From the NCBI GenBank assembly GCA_963550755.1, contig CAUVDV010000013.1:1-24554 (forward strand): 24,554 bases of DNA, in the 5' to 3' direction. This DNA comes from W11650 sp963550755 (GTDB taxonomy: Bacteria; Bacillota; Clostridia; Lachnospirales; Vallitaleaceae). Positions within the stretch are counted from its first letter, which is position 1, and every line of letters begins with the position of its first letter. A model generated the notes under the pieces. The model was given only the letters and a program-made list of their open reading frames with translations. It was not told where the DNA came from and ran no database searches. The position numbers were made by a program, and so were the translations under genes. Below, piece by piece: positions 14,621-22,533 of the stretch.

Positions 14621-15661
14621 ATGAAAAAAACTTTACTTGTATTAGTTTTGACAGTGGCTCTTGGCTGTGCCGGCTGCACTGCCCGGAGCAGCGAAAAAGC
14701 ACAAAATACGGGGACGGAAAGCCGGGAGAATAATAATCCGGCAGCAAGTGACAGCCCGGAAATTAAAATCGGCGTTTTGCAGCTGCTTAGTCATCCGGCG
14801 CTGGACGAAATTTACCGGGGGCTGGTAGAGGAGCTGGCGCGGGCCGGTTATACGCCGGACGGAAAAAACGGCAGAAAAATCAAGATTGACCGGCAAAATG
14901 CGCAGGCCGATCAAAGCAATTTAGTGGCCATGGCGGAAAAAATGACAGAAGAAAAAAATGATATTCTGATCGGCATTACCACGCCGGCAACGCTGTCTTT
15001 GGCTAAGGCAACCAAAGAGATTCCGATTGTCATGGCGGGAATTACCTATCCGGTGGAAGCTGGTTTAATTAAGGACGAAAACCGGCCGGGCACCAATGTC
15101 ACCGGCGTCAGCGACCGGACGCCGATTCGGCAGCAGCTGGAACTGATGAAAGAAATTTTGCCCAATTTGACAAAGCTGGGCGTGCTTTATACCTCCAGCG
15201 AGGATAACTCGGCCAAACAGGTTGAAGAGGTTAAAAAAGCGGCGGCGGAACTGAATCTTGAACTAAAAATTGCGGCGGTGGTCGGCACCAATGATGTGCA
15301 GCAAACGGCGGAAAGTCTGGCAGCGGAAGTGCAAGCCATTTTTGTTCCGATCGACAATACCATTGCCAGCACGATGCCGACCGTTGTTAAGGCTGCTGAC
15401 GAGTACCATATCGGCGTATTTCCGTCCGCCGATGCCATGGTGGCCGATGGAGGCGTTTTGGGTCTGGGCGTCGATCAATATATGCTGGGAGTCAAGGCAG
15501 CGCAAATGGTAATAGCAATATTAGACGGGGCCGATCCGGCGCAAACGCCGATCGTGCTGGCCAATGACGGGATTATTTACTTAAACGAGCAAAAAGCAGC
15601 GGAGCTGGGAATTATTATTCCAGAAAATATTCGGCAAAAAGCGGAGTTAGTAGGAAAATAG
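14621..15661 (+). CDS. ABC transporter substrate-binding lipoprotein, TrpX-like (PF04392 type)
   Basis: This is the extracellular binding lipoprotein of an amino-acid-type ABC importer. The start is ATG 14621 behind AAGGAG; the frame is open further upstream, but that part lies in the terminator. The 346-residue protein has a short signal (MKKTLLVLVLTVALGC) with lipobox cysteines at 16 or 19, a Ser/Asn-rich linker and a two-lobed domain beginning IKIGVLQLLSHPALDE, characteristic of the ABC_sub_bind family. Streptococcal and other Firmicute members encoded with matching permease and ATPase are TrpX of the tryptophan transporter TrpXYZ. The Tyr-Trp leader peptide upstream strengthens a tryptophan (or aromatic amino acid) assignment; substrate remains inferred. 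Confidence 0.85.
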   Translation: MKKTLLVLVLTVALGCAGCTARSSEKAQNTGTESRENNNPAASDSPEIKIGVLQLLSHPALDEIYRGLVEELARAGYTPDGKNGRKIKIDRQNAQADQSNLVAMAEKMTEEKNDILIGITTPATLSLAKATKEIPIVMAGITYPVEAGLIKDENRPGTNVTGVSDRTPIRQQLELMKEILPNLTKLGVLYTSSEDNSAKQVEEVKKAAAELNLELKIAAVVGTNDVQQTAESLAAEVQAIFVPIDNTIASTMPTVVKAADEYHIGVFPSADAMVADGGVLGLGVDQYMLGVKAAQMVIAILDGADPAQTPIVLANDGIIYLNEQKAAELGIIIPENIRQKAELVGK

Positions 15662-15676
15662 CGATAGGAGGCCAAT

Positions 15677-16552
15677 GTGAACTTAGTAATTTCAGCAATT
15701 GCGCAGGGACTTTTGTGGAGCGTTGTTTCGTTGGGGTTATTTATCAGCTTTCGGATTTTAAATGTGGCAGATATGACAACGGAGGGCAGTTATCCTTTGG
15801 GCGCAGCGGTTTGCGTCACCTTGATCTGCGCCGGCGCTAATCCCCTCACCGCTATGGCGGCGGCGGTTCTCGCCGGAATGTTCGCGGGGGCGGTTACCGG
15901 TTTTTTTATCACCATTTGCCGGATCCCTAGTCTTTTAGCCGGAATTTTAACCATGACGGCGCTGTTGTCGATTAATCTGCGTATCATGCAGCGAGCCAAT
16001 CTCAGTCTTTTAAATTATGAAACGATTTTTGACTGGATCGGCCGCTTACCTGTATCCAGGCATGGCGGTATGATTGTTATTGGCTTAGTTTTGATTGCCG
16101 GCTTGATTTTCTTTATCCGCTGGTTCTTTTTAACTGAAGTGGGCCAGGCTTTGATCGCCACCGGTGACAATCCGAAAATGGCTGTTTCCATGGGCATATC
16201 AACCAAACGGATGACCGTTCTGGGCTTGGTGCTGGCCAATGGCATGATTGCCTTGGCTGGGGCGGTTCTGGCACAAAACAACGGCTATGCCGATGTGAAT
16301 TCCGGGCAGGGAGTCATTGTCATTGGACTGGTTGCAATTATTATCGGGGAAATCATTTTCAGCCGAGCTACTTTTTTTCGACGTTTGATTTATACGGTGC
16401 TGGGAGCAGTGATTTACCGGCTGCTGCTGCTTTTGGTTTTAAAGCTGGATTTTATCAGCGCCAATGATTTTAAACTGCTGTCGGCGATTTTAATTGCCGG
16501 ACTGCTGTCCTTACCTAAAATTAAAGCAGCGCTTAAAATGTCAAAAGCATAA
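15677..16552 (+). CDS. ABC transporter permease, TrpY-like (BPD_transp_2 family)
   Basis: The 291-residue product is the membrane channel of the same importer, with eight to nine hydrophobic segments and the family patterns MTTEGSYPLGAAV near the N-terminus and GDNPKMAVSMGISTKRM around residues 165-185, which likely contacts the ATPase. The start is a GTG at 15677: AGGAGG (15666-15671) sits five bases before it, whereas the ATG at 15675 is immediately followed by a stop codon. It lies 15 bases after the binding-protein gene. It belongs to the branched-chain-amino-acid/ribose permease superfamily, in which the PF04392-associated members form a distinct group. Confidence 0.88.
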   Translation: MNLVISAIAQGLLWSVVSLGLFISFRILNVADMTTEGSYPLGAAVCVTLICAGANPLTAMAAAVLAGMFAGAVTGFFITICRIPSLLAGILTMTALLSINLRIMQRANLSLLNYETIFDWIGRLPVSRHGGMIVIGLVLIAGLIFFIRWFFLTEVGQALIATGDNPKMAVSMGISTKRMTVLGLVLANGMIALAGAVLAQNNGYADVNSGQGVIVIGLVAIIIGEIIFSRATFFRRLIYTVLGAVIYRLLLLLVLKLDFISANDFKLLSAILIAGLLSLPKIKAALKMSKA

Positions 16553-16572
16553 AAAGGAAAGAAGGGAAGCCA

Positions 16573-17349
16573 ATGACCAAAACGTTGATTGAATTAAAAA
16601 ATATTAATAAAACTTTTCACGCCGGTACCGAGGAAGCGCATCACGCTTTAAAGAATATTAATTTGTCGATTTATGCCGGCGACTTTATCACCATTGTCGG
16701 CGGCAATGGTGCGGGTAAATCTACGCTGCTAAATACGCTTGCCGGAACTTTGACGGCAGACAGCGGAGAAATCCGGATGAACGGCCAAAATGTGACGAGC
16801 CGTCAGGAATATGAACGAGCCGAATATATTAGCCGGGTCTTTCAAAATCCTTTGGATGGAACGGCTCCGCGCATGACAATTGCCGAAAATATGGCTTTGG
16901 CGCTGCGACGGGGCAAGCGGCGCGGACTGGTTATGAGCAGTCAAAAAGCCGAGCGGGAAGCTTTCCGCGAGATTTTAGCTGGTTTGGGGCTGGGACTGGA
17001 AGACCGTTTGGATACGGAGATTGGTTTGCTTTCCGGCGGGCAAAGGCAGGCCGTTTCTCTGCTGATGGCAACCATCCGAGAGCCGCTCTTGCTTTTGCTG
17101 GATGAGCATACGGCGGCACTGGATCCGAGAATGCAAAGAAACATTATGCGCTTGACCGAGGAAAAAATTAAAGAAAAAAACCTAACGGCCTTTATGATTA
17201 CCCATAATTTAAAAGATGCGATTCAGTACGGCAACCGGCTGCTTTTAATGCATCAAGGTGAGATCCGCCAGGAATTTTCCCCGGCTGAAAAGGAACGGCT
17301 GACGGTCAATCAGCTGTACCAAAGGATGAACGATCTGGCCGCGGATTAA
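16573..17349 (+). CDS. ABC transporter ATP-binding protein, TrpZ-like
   Basis: This 258-residue ATPase powers the importer. The Walker A loop is GGNGAGKST (residues 43-51), the Q-loop lies in RVFQNP, the signature is LSGGQRQAV, Walker B is LLLLLDEHTAALDP and the switch histidine is in MITHNL. The usual DEP after Walker B is DEH here, a substitution common to this subgroup of ABC proteins. It is the last gene of the attenuator-controlled three-gene operon, starting 20 bases after the permease with a GGAAAGAAGGG-like site. No strong terminator hairpin follows; the downstream gap contains the LacI-regulator promoter. Confidence 0.9.
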   Translation: MTKTLIELKNINKTFHAGTEEAHHALKNINLSIYAGDFITIVGGNGAGKSTLLNTLAGTLTADSGEIRMNGQNVTSRQEYERAEYISRVFQNPLDGTAPRMTIAENMALALRRGKRRGLVMSSQKAEREAFREILAGLGLGLEDRLDTEIGLLSGGQRQAVSLLMATIREPLLLLLDEHTAALDPRMQRNIMRLTEEKIKEKNLTAFMITHNLKDAIQYGNRLLLMHQGEIRQEFSPAEKERLTVNQLYQRMNDLAAD

Positions 17350-17486
17350 GTTGTTTTTCGGGAAAAAGCTTTATTTGTCTGCTTGAGCTGTGACGGAATC
17401 CTTTCTGTGTTTTTATTTTAAGCATTTCGCTGGTTTAGTCAATCGAGATTTTCTAGTAAATTTTGGCAAAATGGCGAAAAAATGAG

Positions 17487-17516
17487 TTTTATTTTGTTTA
17501 TTTAGCGAAAATAAAA
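17487..17516. repeat. AT-only inverted repeat before the lacI promoter
   Basis: TTTTATTTT (17487-17495) and AAAATAAAA (17508-17516) form a 9-bp inverted repeat eight bases upstream of the -35 box. It may serve as an AT-rich promoter-upstream element or a weak end signal for the preceding operon. Confidence 0.35.
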
Positions 17517-17523
17517 TCTTCTA

Positions 17524-17552
17524 TTGACATATCTATGAAAAGAGATTATCAT
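17524..17552 (+). promoter_or_regulatory. Promoter of the LacI-family regulator
   Basis: TTGACA (17524-17529) and TATCAT (17547-17552) are spaced by 17 bases. Predicted transcription starts near 17559, immediately ahead of the operator palindrome. Confidence 0.8.
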
Positions 17553-17560
17553 TATTTGTG

Positions 17561-17574
17561 AGGGAACGTTCCCT
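17561..17574. promoter_or_regulatory. LacI-family operator O1 (autoregulatory)
   Basis: AGGGAACGTTCCCT is a perfect 14-bp palindrome with a central CG, the form bound by LacI/GalR dimers. It covers the first transcribed bases of the regulator gene, so binding would block its own promoter. Confidence 0.85.
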
Positions 17575-17627
17575 TAAAGAATTCATTTAACCAACGATTC
17601 CCATTAAAAAATCAGAGGATTATAAAA

Positions 17628-18647
17628 ATGATTACGATCACCGATATCGCGGCTCTGGCAGGAGTGTCAAAATCAACCGTATCGCGAGTTCTTACGGAAA
17701 CCGGCTATGTCAATGATGAAACCAGGGAAAAAATTGAGGCCATCATTCAGGAATATGGCTATCAGCCGTCTGAATCCGCCAGAAGCTTGTCCAAAAAAAT
17801 TACCAATACCATTGGGGTTGTCGTTCCGGAAATTGATAATAGTTTTTACAGCGAGGTGCTAAACGGAATTGGCCAGATAGTGGACCAAAATAATTACAAT
17901 ATTATTTATTTTAATACCAATAATACCATCACCAAAGAGGAAAAAGCTCTGCAAATGCTGAAGGCGCAAAGAGTAAGGGGGGTTATTTTGGCTCCGGCGG
18001 TAGACTATTCTGAGCCGGAAGCGACAGAAAAGCTAAAGTTGTTATTAGAAAAAATTAACGCACCGGTTGTTTTGCTGGACAGAGAAATTGACGGTATTAA
18101 TTTGGATAAGGTGGTTTACGATAACTTCGGCAGCGCTTTTGCCGCGACAGAAGCTTTAATTAAGGCTGGCAATCGAACCATTGGCATTATTACCGGAGAT
18201 TTAAACTTAAAGCATGCCCGAGGCCGGTATGAGGGATATTTGCAGGCAATGAAGCAATATCAAATTCCGATTATTGAAAAATATATTATGCATGGTGATT
18301 TTATGGTGGAAAAGGCATATGCCTTAGCACGGGAAATGTATGAGCGGGGGGATATCCCGGATGGCATTGTTGCCTGCAACAACCGAACAACTTTGGGCTT
18401 TTTAAGAGCTACCCGCGAAAGAAACATGAAACTGGGACGGGAAATCGCCTTTGTGGGGATTGACCATATTGACGTACTGGATATTATTGATTATAAATAC
18501 TCTTATGTATCAAGAGATACGATTGAAATGGGCAGGATCGCGATGGAGCTTTTGATTGAACGAATTGAGAATCCTCACAAATACTATACTGTTAAAATAG
18601 TCCCTTATGAGTTGGTTTTAAAAGGAGCGGAAAAGAAGACGCGTTAA
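17628..18647 (+). CDS. LacI-family transcriptional regulator of the sugar locus
   Basis: The 339-residue repressor has an N-terminal helix-turn-helix (ITDIAALAGVSKSTVSRVL, residues 4-22) with the standard hinge (YQPSESARSLSKK) and a periplasmic-binding-protein-like sugar-sensing domain (TIGVVVPEIDNSFYSEVLNGI onward to about residue 330). Its operator-like palindromes flank it: one in its own promoter (17561-17574) and one in front of the kinase gene (18689-18702). The effector is probably the transported sugar or its phosphate. It is transcribed in the same direction as the catabolic genes but appears to be a separate unit, with a promoter region between them. Confidence 0.93.
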   Translation: MITITDIAALAGVSKSTVSRVLTETGYVNDETREKIEAIIQEYGYQPSESARSLSKKITNTIGVVVPEIDNSFYSEVLNGIGQIVDQNNYNIIYFNTNNTITKEEKALQMLKAQRVRGVILAPAVDYSEPEATEKLKLLLEKINAPVVLLDREIDGINLDKVVYDNFGSAFAATEALIKAGNRTIGIITGDLNLKHARGRYEGYLQAMKQYQIPIIEKYIMHGDFMVEKAYALAREMYERGDIPDGIVACNNRTTLGFLRATRERNMKLGREIAFVGIDHIDVLDIIDYKYSYVSRDTIEMGRIAMELLIERIENPHKYYTVKIVPYELVLKGAEKKTR

Positions 18648-18679
18648 ATATTCAAAAAATTTCAAATAAATTTATTTTG

Positions 18680-18702
18680 TACAATATGTGGGAACGCTCC
18701 CA
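18680..18702 (+). promoter_or_regulatory. Promoter -10 and LacI-family operator O2 of the catabolic operon
   Basis: TACAAT (18680-18685) is a likely -10 box without an obvious -35 partner. Three bases on, TGGGAACGCTCCCA (18689-18702) repeats the O1 core GGGAACGyTCCC with one base off perfect symmetry. Bound repressor would cover the transcription start. Confidence 0.75.
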
Positions 18703-18784
18703 TACATAAATAATTTTATTTTAACTTAACTCAGTTTTCCATGTTCGATAGAAACAAAAAAAGACTAAGGGGAAATTCGCCCAA

Positions 18785-18828
18785 GCAGAAAGTGAAGTTT
18801 TCGACAAGGAAAAGTTAAGAATCTGCTT
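18785..18828 (+). repeat. Hairpin repeat, copy 2 (5' leader of the kinase mRNA)
   Basis: The 20 bases 18785-18804 match 383-402 at 18 positions. The hairpin GAAAGT-GAA-GTTTTC (18788-18802) keeps pairing through two G-U wobbles. AAGCAGA (18783-18789) could instead pair with TCTGCTT (18822-18828), giving an alternative fold ahead of the kinase ribosome site. Confidence 0.4.
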
Positions 18829-18850
18829 TTCACGGATTGGAGGATGAAAA

Positions 18851-20386
18851 ATGGAAAAATATCTAATTGCCCATGATTTAGGAACCTCAGGTGATAAGGC
18901 TACCTTATTTTCCGTAAATGGAAAATTAATAAAAAATGTAATGTGCGCCTATGATACTCATTTTTTTAATAGTACCTGGGCTGAGCAAAATCCGGCGGAC
19001 TGGTGGAAGGCATTTTGCCTGGCCAATCAAAAATTACTCCAGGACATTGATAAAAACCAAGTGGCGGGAATAGCCTTTAGCGGTCAAATGATGGGTTGTG
19101 TGGCAGTTGATCGTCAGGGCACCGCGTTAAGACCAGCCATTATTTGGGCGGATCAAAGAAGCCTTGAGGAAGAACAAACGATTAGAAGCAAAATAGACGA
19201 ATGGGAATTTTACCAAATAACTGGACATCGAATCAGTTCGGCGTACAGCATTGAAAAGCTGATGTGGATTAAAAATAAGGAACCGGAAATATATAAAAAT
19301 ATATATAAGCTGTTACAGCCGAAGGATTATATTGTGTTCCGGCTGACCGGACAATTTATTACCGATTACACTGACGCTTCCGGCACAAATTGTATGGATT
19401 TAAGAAATCTGCGCTGGTCAGAAAAAATATTAGAAATTACCGGTATCGACAGCGAAAAACTGACAGAAATTCATCCTTCCACTTATGTTGCCGGGGAAAT
19501 CAGTCAGGCGATCAGTGCCGAATGTGGATTGGCTAAAGGCACACCGGTAGTTTTAGGGGCGGGAGATGGATTGTGCGCGGCGGTTGGGGCCGGCAGCGTA
19601 AAGGACGGAGATGCCTTTAATTATTTGGGATCTTCTTCCTGGGTCGCCCTGACCTCCAGTAAGCCGATTTTTGATAAGGAAATGAGAACCTATAACTGGG
19701 CACATATGGTCCAGGGCAAGTATTCTCCCAACGGAACCATGCAGGCCGCCGGCAATTCTTATCAGTTTATAAGAAAAATATTATGTAAAGATTTAGAAAG
19801 CACAGCCGCTTCCGAAAAAATCAGCGTTTATGAATTGATGAACCAAGAATTAAGTCAAAGCAGTTTGGGCGCTAATGGATTATTGTATTTACCCTATATT
19901 TTAGGTGAGCGCAGCCCTAGGTGGAATCCGGACGCCAGAGGCGCTTTCATTGGCTTGAAAATGGAACATCAAAGAAAAGATCTCATTCGGGCCTGCATCG
20001 AGGGGATCATCATGAATTTATCGATTATTTTAAATGTTTTTCAGCAGGATGAAATAGATATTAAAGCCCTTAACGTAATTGGCGGATTAGCCAAGAGCAG
20101 GGAAATCCGGCAAATTATAGCCAATGTCTATGGCTTGGAAATCAGAAAGCTAAATTGGGTAGATGAAGCCACATCTATGGGCGCAGCGGTCGCGGCCGGC
20201 GTAGGCGTTGGTGAATTAAAGGATTTTAATGATATCTCAAAATTTATAGAAGTCGAGGATGTCATTTCCCCGCAAAATAACTGTTTCGCCGAGTATCAAA
20301 AACTAAAGAAAGTATTTAATCAAAGTTATTATGCTTTGCTTGACACCTATAAAACTTTAAGCCAATGGAAAACGAATATCATATGA
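18851..20386 (+). CDS. FGGY-family carbohydrate kinase (xylulokinase-like)
   Basis: FGGY kinases phosphorylate sugars or polyols with ATP. The 511-residue protein is full length for the family: phosphate loop DLGTSGDKATLF (residues 9-20), substrate segment STWAEQNPADWW (41-52), SGQMMG (77-82), WADQRS (99-104), catalytic base Asp239 in GAGDG, and the second-domain GGLAKSREIRQII. In xylulokinases the 77-82 segment normally reads SGQMHG; His is replaced by Met here, so the substrate may not be D-xylulose. The gene opens the operon behind operator O2, with GGAGGATGAAAA before ATG. deoC-like follows after 13 bases. Product is likely a ketose phosphate. Confidence 0.88.
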   Translation: MEKYLIAHDLGTSGDKATLFSVNGKLIKNVMCAYDTHFFNSTWAEQNPADWWKAFCLANQKLLQDIDKNQVAGIAFSGQMMGCVAVDRQGTALRPAIIWADQRSLEEEQTIRSKIDEWEFYQITGHRISSAYSIEKLMWIKNKEPEIYKNIYKLLQPKDYIVFRLTGQFITDYTDASGTNCMDLRNLRWSEKILEITGIDSEKLTEIHPSTYVAGEISQAISAECGLAKGTPVVLGAGDGLCAAVGAGSVKDGDAFNYLGSSSWVALTSSKPIFDKEMRTYNWAHMVQGKYSPNGTMQAAGNSYQFIRKILCKDLESTAASEKISVYELMNQELSQSSLGANGLLYLPYILGERSPRWNPDARGAFIGLKMEHQRKDLIRACIEGIIMNLSIILNVFQQDEIDIKALNVIGGLAKSREIRQIIANVYGLEIRKLNWVDEATSMGAAVAAGVGVGELKDFNDISKFIEVEDVISPQNNCFAEYQKLKKVFNQSYYALLDTYKTLSQWKTNII

Positions 20387-20399
20387 GGAGGTACTGAAT

Positions 20400-21062
20400 A
20401 TGGATAAAAAAAGTTTAGCGGAAATGATTGACCAAACTCTTTTAAAACCTTTTGTCACGCTGCAAGATATGCAAAAGCATTGTGAAACAGCCGATCAATA
20501 CGGTTTTAAAACTGTGGCCGTTAACAACGCGGTTGTTGCTTACTGCGCAAATTTGTTAAAAAACAGCAAAACCGTGTGTGATGCGGCCGTAAGTTTTCCT
20601 TTAGGGCAATGTACTTTGGACACCAAGCTATTTGAAACGGAAGATGTGATTCAAAAAGGCGCGAAAGAAGTGGACTATGTGATAAATCTGGTGGAATTAA
20701 AAAGTGGTAATTGGGAATATATTGAAAAGGAAATGGCCGGGATTGTTACGATATGCAATAAGCACAATGTCGTTTCCAAAGTAATTTTTGAGAATTGCTA
20801 TCTTACTGATGAGGAAAAAGTAAAGCTTTGCCAAGTCGCCTTAAAAGTGCGGCCCAACTTCATCAAAACATCGACCGGATTTGGCAGCGGCGGAGCGACC
20901 ATTGAGGATGTCAAACTGATGAAGTCAATCGTCGGAGAAGCAATAAAGATTAAGGCGGCCGGCGGAATCCGCGATCTGCAAGCAGCTTTGGCTATGATCA
21001 AGGCGGGAGCTTCCAGAATTGGTACCAGCTGCGGAACGCAAATCATTGATCAGTTAAAATAA
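20400..21062 (+). CDS. DeoC-family aldolase (deoxyribose-phosphate aldolase-like)
   Basis: This is a class I Schiff-base aldolase of 220 residues. The catalytic lysine is Lys156 in IKTSTGFG, the second active-site lysine Lys185 in KAAGGIRD, and the acid Asp92 in EVDYVINLVEL, so the chemistry should be intact. It differs from ordinary DeoC at other conserved sites: DQTLLKP replaces DHTLLKP, VNNAVV replaces the VNP motif, and SFPLG stands for GFPLG. Standard DeoC cleaves 2-deoxyribose-5-phosphate to acetaldehyde and glyceraldehyde-3-phosphate. Its position between an FGGY kinase and a ketose epimerase suggests it cleaves the kinase product or a related sugar phosphate. Substrate is uncertain. 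Confidence 0.85.
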   Translation: MDKKSLAEMIDQTLLKPFVTLQDMQKHCETADQYGFKTVAVNNAVVAYCANLLKNSKTVCDAAVSFPLGQCTLDTKLFETEDVIQKGAKEVDYVINLVELKSGNWEYIEKEMAGIVTICNKHNVVSKVIFENCYLTDEEKVKLCQVALKVRPNFIKTSTGFGSGGATIEDVKLMKSIVGEAIKIKAAGGIRDLQAALAMIKAGASRIGTSCGTQIIDQLK

Positions 21063-21078
21063 AGAAAGGGGATATTTT

Positions 21079-21951
21079 ATGAAATATGGGATTTATTACG
21101 CGTACTGGGAAAAACAATGGGGTGCCGACTACATCAAGTATGTGGAGAAGGTTTCTAAACTGGGCTTTGATATTTTGGAAATATCCTGCGCCGGACTTAA
21201 GGATAAGAAAGAAGATGAAATAAAAGCCTTAAAAGAAGCTGCCCAAAAATATTCTATTATTTTGACCGGTGGATATGGTCCAAAAAAGGAAGAAAATATT
21301 GCCGCCGATGATGAAAAAGTAATCCAAAATACATTCGCTTTTTGGCAGGATACGTTTCGGGTCATGGAAAAATTAGAGATTAAAAAAGTGGGCGGCGGCT
21401 TATATTCTTATTGGCCGGTAGACTATCGGCTGCCAATTCATAAAGAAAAGGATTTAGCGCAAAGTATTAAGCAAATGAAAAAATTGGCGGATCTGGCGGC
21501 GGATTATGGAATTACCCTTTGCATGGAAGTCCTGAACCGACATGAAGGCTATTTGCTAAATACGGCCAAAGAAGGCGCCGATTATGTGGAGGCTGTGGGC
21601 AAAGCAAATGTGAAGCTAATGCTTGATACTTATCATATGGCGTTTGAAGAAGACTCTTTTGCCGAGGCGATTGAAACCGCCGGTGACAAGCTGGGACATC
21701 TGCACATTGGAGAAAATAACCGCAAAGTGCCGGGGCAGGGAAAGTTGATTCCTTGGCCTGAAATTGCCGTTGCTTTAAAAAAGATTGACTATAACGGGGA
21801 TGTTGTAATGGAGCCTTTTGTTATTCCCGGCGGCGAGGTGGGAAAAGACATTCGGGTTTGGCGGCAGTTAATTTTGGATACCAGAGAAACAATTTTAGAC
21901 AATGACGCCAAAGAATCCCTGCGTTTTATAAAAAAGATTATGGAGCCATAA
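21079..21951 (+). CDS. D-allulose/D-tagatose 3-epimerase-like sugar epimerase
   Basis: The 290-residue TIM-barrel protein resembles clostridial D-psicose (allulose) 3-epimerases along its length, starting MKYGIYYAYWE. The metal-binding set is complete: Glu150 (CMEVLNR), Asp183 (MLDTYHM), His209 (GHLHIGE) and Glu245 (VVMEPFV), plus Arg215 in NNRKVPG. Such enzymes invert C3 of free ketoses (fructose-allulose, tagatose-sorbose, ribulose-xylulose), which places it before the kinase in a pathway. Near the C-terminus the usual family residues are longer and more charged. The gene follows deoC-like by 16 bases with AAAGGGG before ATG. Confidence 0.88.
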   Translation: MKYGIYYAYWEKQWGADYIKYVEKVSKLGFDILEISCAGLKDKKEDEIKALKEAAQKYSIILTGGYGPKKEENIAADDEKVIQNTFAFWQDTFRVMEKLEIKKVGGGLYSYWPVDYRLPIHKEKDLAQSIKQMKKLADLAADYGITLCMEVLNRHEGYLLNTAKEGADYVEAVGKANVKLMLDTYHMAFEEDSFAEAIETAGDKLGHLHIGENNRKVPGQGKLIPWPEIAVALKKIDYNGDVVMEPFVIPGGEVGKDIRVWRQLILDTRETILDNDAKESLRFIKKIMEP

Positions 21952-21983
21952 ACAATAATTCATTCTGGCGATGCTGAGCGAGC

Positions 21984-22013
21984 AGCCAAGCGAAAAGACG
22001 CAGTCTTTTGGCT
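21984..22013 (+). promoter_or_regulatory. Intra-operon hairpin after the epimerase gene
   Basis: AGCCAA (21984-21989) plus AAAGAC pairs with GTCTTTTGGCT (22003-22013), with a short bulge and a three-base loop. There is no T-run behind it, so it may act as an mRNA stability or partial-termination element separating enzyme genes from the downstream transport genes. Confidence 0.5.
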
Positions 22014-22081
22014 AAAAAGCTATTCTATCGTGCAAGGGAAAATTGAGTGAATAAAGATTTGACAAAGCGGAAAGGGGTAAC

Positions 22082-22474
22082 ATGAAAAACGGATTGGCGC
22101 ATATAGGTGTGTTGGTATCGGATTTACGTGTTTCGCAAAATTTTTATGAACAAACTCTTGGCTTTCATAAAATTTGGGAAAATACGAATCCTTCCCCGGA
22201 AGGCGATGTGAAGGTAGTATTTGTTGAAAAAAATGGACTGACTATTGAACTTATTAAAATGCCGAAACCGCGGGAAAGGAGGGACGGCATAATTGATCAT
22301 TTCGCGATTTCGGTAATTAATTTGGAGGGAGTGATCGAAGAGTTAAAAGAGAAAGGCGTTGCCTTTGAAGAAGGGAGTTATTGCCAAGCGCCTCATGTTT
22401 TTGAGAGAGGATCCAAATGGATAATGCTAAGAGGGCCGGATAATGAGCGAATAGAATTAAACGAGAGATTGTGA
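22082..22474 (+). CDS. Glyoxalase-fold (VOC superfamily) metal enzyme
   Basis: The 130-residue protein is a two-module VOC protein beginning AHIGVLVSDLRVSQNFYEQTLGF. The four metal ligand positions are all occupied, as in glyoxalase I: His7, Glu56 (LTIEL), His73 (IDHFAI) and Glu125 (ERIEL). It could be a lactoylglutathione-lyase-like detoxifier, an epimerase or an isomerase; VOC proteins are too varied to choose. Within this operon it might remove methylglyoxal formed from triose phosphate or act on a pathway intermediate. A GGAAAGGGG site precedes ATG. The stop is close to the next gene's region. Confidence 0.8.
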   Translation: MKNGLAHIGVLVSDLRVSQNFYEQTLGFHKIWENTNPSPEGDVKVVFVEKNGLTIELIKMPKPRERRDGIIDHFAISVINLEGVIEELKEKGVAFEEGSYCQAPHVFERGSKWIMLRGPDNERIELNERL

Positions 22475-22533
22475 GTAATTTATCAAAAAAGTCACGCGAA
22501 AGCAACAGAAAACTGCTGGAAAGGAAAAGAATA

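Noticed and set aside
22471..22533. GTG start for the sugar-binding protein
   Set aside because: It would put a charged stretch ahead of the signal peptide. ATG 22534 gives a normal lipoprotein signal and has a ribosome site.
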